Shown here one piece after another: positions 33,701 through 36,602 of a stretch of 36,602 bases of DNA. Source of the stretch: Nocardia sp. MH4. GTDB lineage: Bacteria > Actinomycetota > Actinomycetes > Mycobacteriales > Mycobacteriaceae. The stretch spans positions 1 through 36,602 of the forward strand of contig NZ_LPNR01000063.1 of NCBI RefSeq assembly GCF_019266065.1, read 5' to 3'. Every line of letters starts with the position of its first letter. The stretch's first letter is position 1. A model generated the notes under the pieces. It had not been told where the DNA came from. It made no database searches and worked only from the letters and a program-made list of their open reading frames with translations. The position numbers were made by a program, and so were the translations under genes.

Positions 33701-36602
33701 GGTGCCGGGCAAGGCGGTTGACCTCGGCGTCGAGTTCGGCATAGGTCAGCTCGCGACGTCCACCGGCGACGCGGGTGCCCGCCACGCCGGCGGCGCCCGC
33801 TGCGGAGCCGGCGCCCTCGGCGCTCACGTCGGACTCCGGCTCGTCCACGACCAGCGCGACGGCGTCCGGCGTCGCCGCCACGGTCGCGTCGAGCAACGAC
33901 ACCAGGGTGGCGTCGGTGTCGATCGCGTGCGCGGTGTCGTTCCACGCGGTGACGATCTGCGCGGCTTCCTGCTCGGTGAGCAGGTCGATGTCGCCGACCG
34001 GCACGGACGCGTCGGCGGCGACGGCGTCGAGCACCAGCACGAAGCGGTCGGCGAAGCTCTGGACCGTGGCCTCGTCGAACAGGTCGATGGCGTAACCGAA
34101 TTCGGTGACCAGCTGGGCGGGTGCGCCGTCGTCGGTGTAGCGGTCGTAGAGGGTGACGTGCAGGTCGGTCTTGGCCAGCTGCGAGTCGTAGTCGACGGCG
34201 CTGACGGTCAGGCCGGGCAGTTCGAAGGTGGTGTCGGCCAGGTTCTGGAACGACAGGCCCACCTGGAACAGCGGGTTGCGCGCGGTCGAGCGCACCGGGT
34301 TGAGCACCTCGACCAGGCGCTCGAACGGCACGTCGGCGTTGGCGAAGGCCTCCAGATCGCGTTCGCGCACGTCGGCGAGGAGCTCGGCGAAGGTAGCGCC
34401 GGGGTCGACGGCCGTGCGGAACACCAGGGTGTTGACGAACATGCCGATCAGGTCGTCGAGTTCGCGCTCACCACGGCCCGCGATCGGGGTGCCGACGGCG
34501 ATGTCGTCGGTGCCCGACAGTCGCGCGAGCAGTACCGCGAGGGCGGCGTGCACGACCATGAACAGCGAGGCGTTGTTAGCCCTGGCCAGCTCGTGCAGCG
34601 CGGCGTGGCGCACGGGGTCGATCTCGAAGCGGATCGCCTTGCCCTGGAACGACTGCGCGGGCGGGCGCGGCCGGTCGGCGGGCAGCTCGAGCTGGTCGGG
34701 CAGGTCGGCCAGGGCCTTGCTCCAGTACGCGACCTGCTTGGCGGCCAGCGATTCCGGGTCGGTCTCGTCGCCGAGGACCTCGCGCTGCCACAGCGCGTAG
34801 TCGGCGTACTGCACCGGCAGCGGCGCCCACTGCGGGGCCTCGCCCTGCACGCGCGCCACGTAGGCGGCCATGATGTCGCGGGCCAGCGGGCCCATCGACG
34901 AGCCGTCGGCGGAGACGTGGTGCACGGTGAACGCGAGCACGTGGTCGGTCTCGTTGAGCCGGAACAGCGCGACCTTGAGCGGCACCTCTTCGGTGACGTC
35001 GAAGGTGGTCATCGCGAATTCGATGACGGTGCCGAGCAGATCGGCTTCGTCGACCTCGATGTGGTGGACGACGGCGCGGCTCTGCGCGATCGGCAGGATC
35101 ACCTGGTGCGGGCCGTCGGCCGAGCGCGGGTAGGTGGTGCGCAGCATCTCGTGCCGGGCGAACACGTCGCCGATGGCCTGCTCGAGCGCGGGCACGTCAA
35201 GCTCGCCGGTGAGGCGCACGGCCAGCGGGATGTTGTCCACGGCCGAGGTCGAGGTATCGAACTGGTTGAGGAACCAGTAGCGCTGCTGGGCGGGCGAGAG
35301 CGGGATGATCGCGGGCCGCTCCCCCGCCGTCAGGCGCGGGCGGGTCCGGCCGGAGCCGGCGTTGTGCTCGGCGCGGGCCGCGAGCGCGGACACCGTGGAC
35401 GCCTCGAACAGGTCGCGCACCGAGAGCTGGGTGTCCAGGGCCGCGCCGATGCGGGCGGTGACCTGGGTGGCCAGCAGCGAGTTGCCGCCGAGTTCGAAGA
35501 AGTCGTCGTCGGCGCCGACCCGCGTCACCCCGAGCACGTCGCCGAAGGTGCCTGCCACGATCTCCTCGATCGGGGTCGAGGGCGCGCGGAACACCTTGGC
35601 CTCGAACACCGGCGCGGGCAGCGCCTTGCGGTCGAGCTTGCCGGAAGCGTTGAGCGGGAAGGCCTCCAGGATCACGAACGCGGTGGGCACCATGTACGTC
35701 GGCAGCGCGCCGCCGAGCTCGGTGCGCACGGCATCGAGATCGATGCTCGCACCTTCCGCGGCGTGACCGCTGGGCCCGGAGGCGGTAGCGGAGCGTGACC
35801 CCGCAGGGTCAAGGGAACGCCGCCGATCCGACACAGCCGGAATCAGATACCCGACCAGCTGGTCGCCCAGACGATCGTCGGAGCGCACGACCACGACCGA
35901 CTGCGCGATCGACGGCAGCGCGGTGAGCGCCGACTCGATCTCACCCAGCTCGATGCGCAGACCACGCAGCTTCACCTGGAAGTCGGTGCGGCCCAGGTAC
36001 TCCAGCTCGCCGTGCTCGGTCCAGGCGACGAGGTCGCCGGTGCGGTACATGCGAGCGCCGTCGGCACCGAACGGGTCGGCGACGAAGCGGTCGGCGGTCA
36101 GGTCCGGACGCGCGACATAGCCGCGCGCCAGCTGGACACCGGCCAGATACAGCTCACCGGGGACGCCGACCGGCACCGGGTGCAGGCGCGAATCCAGCAC
36201 GTAGACCTGGGTGTTGAAGACCGGGGCGCCGATCGGCACCGAGGTGGTGTCGGCGTCGGTGACCTCGTGGAAGGTGACGTCGACCGCGGCCTCGGTGGGG
36301 CCGTACAGGTTGTGCAGGGCCGCACCGGTGAGCGCGCGCAGCCGCTGGGCGGTCGGCGCGGGCAGCGCCTCACCCGAGGCGAAGACCAAGCGCAGGCTGC
36401 TCGCGGCGGCGGAGCCGTCGGCGAGCGCCACGGCGGCGGACTCGGCCAGCTCGGCCACGAACACCGACATCATCGACGGCACGAAGTGCGCGGTGGTGAC
36501 GCCCTCGGCAGCGATGATCTCGGCCAGGTACGCCGGATCACGATGACCATCCGGCTTCGCGACGACCAAACGCGCACCGATCTGCAAGGGCCAGAAGAAC
36601 TC
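21780..36602 (-). CDS. Non-ribosomal peptide synthetase, multimodular (5' end outside window)
   Basis: An uninterrupted minus-strand frame encodes at least 4940 residues. It runs off the window edge inside an adenylation domain (first residues [14 protein letters not shown]) and stops with TAG at 21780. In the text below residues are numbered from the codon at 36587. Domain order is (A1)-T1, C2-A2-T2, C3-A3-T3, C4-A4-T4-E, C5-A5*. All four carrier domains keep the phosphopantetheine serine: Ser370, Ser1486 and Ser2560 in GGNS, and Ser3654 in GGDS. All four C domains and the E domain keep HHxxxDG. A2, A3 and A4 have intact TSGSTGxPKG loops. It is expected to be cytosolic and to build a peptide on carrier-bound thioesters, beginning here with serine. 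The terminal A5* lacks catalytic motifs, and no T, TE or reductase domain follows. Three copies of a 73-nt repeat interrupt loop regions without breaking the frame. Confidence 0.97.
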   Translation of the reverse strand, partial: EFFWPLQIGARLVVAKPDGHRDPAYLAEIIAAEGVTTAHFVPSMMSVFVAELAESAAVALADGSAAASSLRLVFASGEALPAPTAQRLRALTGAALHNLYGPTEAAVDVTFHEVTDADTTSVPIGAPVFNTQVYVLDSRLHPVPVGVPGELYLAGVQLARGYVARPDLTADRFVADPFGADGARMYRTGDLVAWTEHGELEYLGRTDFQVKLRGLRIELGEIESALTALPSIAQSVVVVRSDDRLGDQLVGYLIPAVSDRRRSLDPAGSRSATASGPSGHAAEGASIDLDAVRTELGGALPTYMVPTAFVILEAFPLNASGKLDRKALPAPVFEAKVFRAPSTPIEEIVAGTFGDVLGVTRVGADDDFFELGGNSLLATQVTARIGAALDTQLSVRDLFEASTVSALAARAEHNAGSGRTRPRLTAGERPAIIPLSPAQQRYWFLNQFDTSTSAVDNIPLAVRLTGELDVPALEQAIGDVFARHEMLRTTYPRSADGPHQVILPIAQSRAVVHHIEVDEADLLGTVIEFAMTTFDVTEEVPLKVALFRLNETDHVLAFTVHHVSADGSSMGPLARDIMAAYVARVQGEAPQWAPLPVQYADYALWQREVLGDETDPESLAAKQVAYWSKALADLPDQLELPADRPRPPAQSFQGKAIRFEIDPVRHAALHELARANNASLFMVVHAALAVLLARLSGTDDIAVGTPIAGRGERELDDLIGMFVNTLVFRTAVDPGATFAELLADVRERDLEAFANADVPFERLVEVLNPVRSTARNPLFQVGLSFQNLADTTFELPGLTVSAVDYDSQLAKTDLHVTLYDRYTDDGAPAQLVTEFGYAIDLFDEATVQSFADRFVLVLDAVAADASVPVGDIDLLTEQEAAQIVTAWNDTAHAIDTDATLVSLLDATVAATPDAVALVVDEPESDVSAEGAGSAAGAAGVAGTRVAGGRRELTYAELDAEVNRLARHLISLGIGTEDRVALAIRRSAELIIAMYAVARTGAAYVPIDPDQPAERTDYILETAAPAIVLTTANAEFSTAAADVLVLDELDLSTVSAAAITERRGALVPANTAYVIFTSGSTGKPKGVAVSHGAIVNQLLWETAEFGIGADDAILLKTAATFDLSVWEFWTAAVAGGRLVVATADGHRDPAYLNDLMRATAVTTLHVVPSMLDALLTESGAALPRTLRRVLAIGEALPASTAQRFRTANAAELFNLYGPTEAAVSITSHAVTDADQVSVSIGAPEWNSRVYVLDSRLRPVPVGVSGELYLAGAQLARGYYGRADLTADRFVADPFSALGERMYRTGDLVAWNADGELDYRGRTDFQVKIRGFRIELGEIEAALLRQDGITSAAVLAHTDPVVGDRLVAYVVAGGEFDKLALRTALAAELPSYMVPTVFLRLDALPLNANGKLDRKALPEPEVEKAVFRAPVSPSEQLVAATFAEVLRLGDQPRPAGQDAVAKRDHAGHSGTAESGTVKRFGLDDDFFAWGGNSLLATQVAARLGEALDTRIPVRLLFEASTVSALAQRIEQHAETGDRKALTAGPRPEHIPLSLAQQRMWFLNRFDTQSAAYNVPVAVRLTGDLDVAALRAAITDLVSRHEILRTVYPQTEAGAAQVILSPAQAAPELIERTVAADEMESAVAELMSTIFDVTVEVPLKVALFRAESTDAEPAAPGAVFGPARTVSGDFVLAMVVHHISGDGSSVAPLTRDLMTAYAARSTGQEPGWAPLAVQYADYSIWQRELLGSEDDPDSMAAKQVAHWKQALADLPDQLDLPADRPRPAVQTFAGSKVDVQIDADTHRALVELARAEGATLFMVVHTALAVLLARLSGTDDIAIGTPMAGRGEAALDDMIGMFVNTLVFRTKVDGGEAFTELLARQREDDIAAFANADVPFERLVEVLNPVRSTARHPLFQVGLSFQNLTRATLELPGLTVSGLDIDSQLSQFDLHLIATDRYGDAGEPEGISGIFTYATDLFDHATVEGFVERFVRLLGAIVATPRTTVGDIELLAPAERAQILDARNATAYRVDTEATLVSLLDASVAADPKSTALVTDDGAQLTYAELDAKVNRLARHLISLGVGPEARVALALRRSVDLIVAMYAVAKSGGAYVPVDPDQAAERTNYILETAAPVCVLTNAEAEFDTAVAPLVRIDELELDEVGAAPVSDAERIAPLRPEHTAYVIFTSGSTGRPKGVAVPHGAIANQLQWKLIEFGMDAADAVLLKTAATFDLSVWEFWSAAVCGGRLVIASADGHRDPAYLNELMSREWVTTLHVVPSMLDALLASGMPDSLWRVLAIGEALPGSLAQRFRTAFPRTELFNLYGPTEAAVSITSHRVNAADQGSVSIGGPEWNSQVYVLDARLRPVPDGVAGELYLAGAQLARGYFGRPDLTADRFVANPFTPGTRMYRTGDLVAWHNGELDYRGRTDFQVKIRGFRIELGEIEAALLALPEIAQAAVIAKSDPRTGDRLVAYLVGTDIDVAQVKSTLAAGLPSYMVPAAFVVMDALPLNVNGKLDRKALPEPEFEAQAFRAPSTPIEEIVAGVFADVLGVDRVGADDDFFALGGNSLLATQVAARLGAALDSRVPVRLLFEASTVAGLAVKVEQGAGAGGRRALVAGPRPAQVPLSLAQQRMWFLNQFDTSSAVNNIPVAVRLTGSLDVEALQLAVADVLARHETLRTVYPSTDGTPHQVILPVEGNVPDLTPETVAPEQVRDKIAALISAGFDVLDEVPLRAELMQVADDEFILVFVAHHISADGWSMGPLTRDVMVAYAARATGERPGWAPLPVQYADFSVWQREVLGSEADATSLISQQADYWKRALAGVPDELNLPLDRPRPSTQSFAGGRVLFPIDTEIHAGLSAIAREQNATLFMVVHTALAVFLARMSGTEDIVIGTPIAGRGEAELDDVIGMFVNTLALRTQVGGQLGFAELLAQAKEADLAAFAHADIPFERLVELLNPERSTARHPLFQVALSFENLPDAGFELPGLSVSAVDFDVDTAKFDLLLTVREAQAGDTGAAGAYAEFSYASDLFDQSTVEKFAQRFQRLLAEVVADTTTPVGDLELLDAVERTELLTRTGGPAASTSTLPELLAQAVATNPDGQAIVAPGEPVDAGFARALAMGSSGDEDALAGTAGSALTYAELDAASSRLARVLIARGAAPETVVAIAMQRSLDTTLAIWAVIKSGAAFLPVDPKYPAERIAHMMSDSGAALGITVSAEVDHLPAPALDEWLVLDDAVLRAEAGRQSAAPITDADRRGAVRSGNTAYMIYTSGSTGLPKGVVVSHTGVANFAAAQVAQFGLGSEARTLAFASPSFDASILEFLLAVGSAGTLVITPVGVVGGEELAEIIVGQQLTHVFLTPLVAASMEPAALAGLEALIVGGDKAPVDLVANWHSAGTDPAHHRFYNAYGPTEATIATNLSDPLLPGDTMNIGGPIAGATVFVLDNRLRPVPEGVAGELYLGGVALARGYHARPGLTAERFVASPYAGSDGERLYRTGDVVAWRTVNGRSVVEYVGRNDFQVKIRGFRIELGEIDAVLTAHDDVEFAATIGRTTDAGATILVSYVRATPGAAADPAALVEYAAQQLPAHMVPAAVMVLDEIPLTPAGKLDRRALPEPVLAPREFRTPTSEVEAIIATVFAEVLGVDAVGLDDSFFALGGDSILSIQLVSRAKDRGVLFKPRDVFEKRSVAGLAEIAVLAGDSEQIVLEELPGGGVGDIPMLPIMRQILSSGSTYDRFSQSMVLRLPENITEEVLHATIGAVFDHHDVLRSRVARAERPAGPEGAAGRHHAGHSGAEQSDTAAENGWVFEALAPGEVDVTALVRRVEVAGEVTDEQLSKLASVEYDEAMGRLDPANAAMVQFVWFAFGENADGPRRRDALLIVGHHFVIDGVSWRILIPDLGMAWGQIAAGQPVTLPANGTSMRRWAHSLVEQSTERRAELPFWREVSATADPQLGARAFDPRVDTFATVDRVQVTLSPEVTDAVLTAIPGLYHGGVNDGLLTALALAVSRWRGDESGTAALIKLEGHGRQEEIVAGADLSRTVGWFTTAFPVRLDLAGADLDDAFAGGAALGAVIKSVKEQMLAVPDKGIGYGMLKYLTGEGADLPSVGQISFNYLGRATAGEIPAELAELGWVPVADLGQLDAEMDLDMPANATLDINAIVNDGDEGPQLGANIAFPTGLLTVDQAQEFADLFVAALTALATHAQRVDAGGFTPSDMPLVRVEQSDIELWEGHYPALSEIWPLSPLQAGLMFHAMLSSATVDVYTVQAVLDLTGTLDTERLRRAAQAVLDRYPNLRTAFVTDSAGQPVQVVMSELEVPWREVDLTDLPADERLPRMQQLLVADRADQFDMATAPLIRFGLYKTDEGKSHLAITVHHILIDGWSMPLLMRDLLVLYAVHGDLTALPRVASYRNFLSFLSGWDREVSLQVWAEALAGVEGPTQLAPAPRTEERYELGKVIVEIDADRTRALGKFAGELGVTVNTLLQTAWGIVVGRLTGRDDVVFGATVSGRPAELPGVESMVGLFINTLPVRIQIDDRISAEELTKRVQAEQADLLSHHFVGLSDIQRVAGAGAAFDTLLVFESYPMDKDAVTAASSIDGMQVTGVGLDDATHYPLTLVVMAEATIEITMRYLRSTYTEDEVRTLSARLLRVLDELLDNPTGLVGDIDILDAGERAQLLAESGVTAAVSAPVATTGVGAQTVAKVLAEVVEADPQAPALLRGDSEIAYSALDRKSSQLARVLIARGAGPGDIVAISLPRSVDSVLAAWAIQKAGAAVLFAGELSGVEIAATGAAYGISDAPVAGVAGEWLILPDVDAEIAAAAAHPVSYADRVRPLSEDHPAFVLPAAEAMSTLTQSAALALADTLRETHGIDYECTTFTTHASGPAAIQEFLAAVTAGALSVLPDGPVADDLADGEVTHWFVASGDPTEAADGEVTVIVAE
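21783..23910 (-). other. NRPS terminal C5 and eroded A5* (no T, no TE)
   Basis: C5 (about 23900-22590) starts [17 protein letters not shown] and has [13 protein letters not shown]. The pattern is that of DCL domains placed after an E domain. A5* (about 22510-21783, some 240 residues) begins normally with [28 protein letters not shown]. Where TSGSTGxPKG should be it reads [13 protein letters not shown], and FDxSxxE is replaced by [11 protein letters not shown]. It stops at [10 protein letters not shown], which aligns with the strand just before core A5. The second half of the A core, the lid subdomain, T and TE are all missing. C5 may therefore perform release or transfer to a free acceptor. 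The start of the following terminator seven bases after the stop suggests this is the natural gene end. Confidence 0.85.
24000..28745 (-). other. NRPS module 4: C4-A4-T4-E
   Basis: C4 (about 28745-27430) has HHISADG. A4 (about 27390-25740) has [10 protein letters not shown] and pocket residues D-A-L (FDASILE), F (VFLTP), I and G (LIVGGD), A (YNAYGPTEA), I-A (ATIAT) and Lys, i.e. DALFIGAIAK. The pocket looks hydrophobic, but I cannot name the residue. T4 has the GGDS type of carrier (Ser3654), normal before epimerisation domains. E (about 25480-24000) shows [35 protein letters not shown] and ISFNYLGR, all expected E motifs. It should turn the fourth residue into the D form. A copy of the 73-nt repeat lies in an E-domain loop (25208-25280). 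Confidence 0.88.
25208..25280 (-). repeat. 73-nt interspersed repeat, copy 1 (in NRPS E domain)
   Basis: It matches copy 2 (32180-32252) at 59 of 73 positions without gaps, and 46 of 53 over 25228-25280. It has the same orientation as the gene and is read in the same frame as copy 2, giving RPAG-x4-A-x-R-x-HAGHSG. It lies in a loop between HDVLRSRV and NGWVFEAL of the E domain. The central GCGT/ACGC arms can form a short hairpin. Confidence 0.8.
28790..31965 (-). other. NRPS module 3: C3-A3-T3
   Basis: C3 (about 31965-30610) starts [16 protein letters not shown] with HHISGDG. A3 (about 30540-28990) has [10 protein letters not shown] and the same ten pocket residues as A2 (DLWHLILVSK); the flanking text ([25 protein letters not shown]) is nearly identical too. 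T3 has Ser2560 in [10 protein letters not shown] (codon 28908-28910). Modules 2 and 3 therefore look like a tandem duplication that adds the same residue twice. T3 has the normal loop length, which shows what module 2 looked like before the repeat insertion. Confidence 0.88.
31990..35310 (-). other. NRPS module 2: C2-A2-T2
   Basis: C2 (about 35310-33990) starts [16 protein letters not shown] and has the active motif HHVSADG near residue 555, an LCL-like pattern. A2 (about 33950-32330) has [10 protein letters not shown] and pocket residues D-L-W (FDLSVWE), H (TTLHVVPSM), L and I (VLAIGEALP), L (FNLYGPTEA), and V-S (AAVSI), plus Lys, i.e. DLWHLILVSK. I do not recognise a trusted substrate for this code. 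Its W/H positions are shared with serine-type pockets. T2 (about 32320-32040) has Ser1486 in [10 protein letters not shown]. It is lengthened by about 29 residues between EVLRL and GLDDDFF, where a copy of the 73-nt repeat sits. A Gly/Ala-rich insertion also precedes core A1 of A2. Confidence 0.85.
32180..32252 (-). repeat. 73-nt interspersed repeat, copy 2 (in NRPS T2 domain)
   Basis: This copy carries the palindromic centre GCGTGGTCACGC (32212-32223). It encodes [18 protein letters not shown] inside the lengthened loop of carrier domain T2. T1, T3 and T4 lack this stretch, so it is an insertion of about 29 residues compared with its sister module. Identity to copy 1 is 59/73, and to the inverted copy 3 is 50/73. 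Confidence 0.8.
35331..36602 (-). other. NRPS module 1 (partial): A1 (serine) and T1
   Basis: A1 enters the window just after core A4. Visible pocket residues, by alignment to EntF/GrsA, are His ([10 protein letters not shown]), Phe and Ser (VFASGEALP), Leu (HNLYGPTEA), and Val-Asp (AAVDV), plus the A10 Lys in [11 protein letters not shown]. This is the H-F-S-L-V-D-K part of the serine code DVWHFSLVDK, and the surrounding sequence also resembles EntF. The first three code residues are outside the window. T1 carries [15 protein letters not shown] with Ser370 (codon 35478-35480). The A1 C-terminal subdomain carries a repeat insertion (35764-35836). Confidence 0.8.
35764..35836 (+). repeat. 73-nt interspersed repeat, copy 3, inverted (in NRPS A1 domain)
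   Basis: On the plus strand it aligns without gaps to the reverse complement of copy 2. It matches 38 of the first 45 positions, including GCGGTAGCG and AGCGTGACC, and ends with the same ATCCGRCACAG motif. It is thus inverted with respect to the gene and is read as a different peptide ([15 protein letters not shown]). It sits in the A1 C-terminal subdomain between [10 protein letters not shown] and DLDAVRTEL, where A2 and A3 have no insertion. Confidence 0.72.

Noticed and set aside
23907..35798. An open plus-strand frame of about 3960 codons opposite the NRPS
   Set aside because: It is antisense to a fully motif-supported NRPS. It is rich in Arg, Gly, Asp, Val and Gln-type residues typical of reversed GC-biased codons, and shows no domain motif. 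Long stop-free antisense frames are expected when the third codon position is almost always G or C.

Overview
The window is very GC-rich, with the short intergenic gaps, GTG starts and GTGA/ATGA gene overlaps of an actinomycete. The gene set fits a Nocardia/Rhodococcus-type member of the Mycobacteriales: a DUF2630 protein, Cfp29-type encapsulin with a DypB-type peroxidase, a thyA-folA pair, a lone cobF and a giant NRPS. I infer the genus only from this content. I saw no tRNA, rRNA, CRISPR array or insertion sequence.

Layout. 1-8784 is mostly housekeeping: the 3' end of a MocR-type regulator; a DUF2630 gene overlapping a flavin disulfide reductase; an Fpg/Nei glycosylase and cobF on the minus strand; thyA-folA head-to-head with cobF; a small cupin; the DyP peroxidase-encapsulin operon; and a small membrane protein. 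8789-11426 holds a GlxA-type regulator, an alpha/beta hydrolase and a TetR regulator. 11645-16928 looks like a urea/guanidine nitrogen-salvage operon: an APC permease, two DUF1989 proteins and only the carboxyltransferase part of a urea/guanidine carboxylase. 16985-20506 has two regulator/enzyme pairs, each with a visible operator between the divergent genes (MarR/SGNH hydrolase and TetR/quinone-oxidoreductase-like dehydrogenase). 20507-21580 is an ATP-grasp enzyme without a canonical start codon at the place where its fold should begin. 21780 to the window end is one NRPS gene of more than 14.8 kb on the minus strand, still open at 36602.

The NRPS reads (A)-T / C-A-T / C-A-T / C-A-T-E / C-A*. 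The first A domain carries a serine pocket. The second and third A domains have identical pockets. The fourth module epimerises. The gene ends with a condensation domain followed by about half of an eroded adenylation domain, with no carrier protein or thioesterase, just before a 17-bp perfect terminator hairpin.

Three things stand out. A 73-nt repeat occurs three times inside the NRPS coding sequence, in frame, in flexible loops and in both orientations. The NRPS has a vestigial terminal adenylation domain. The carboxylase operon lacks its biotin carboxylase, biotin carrier and allophanate hydrolase.
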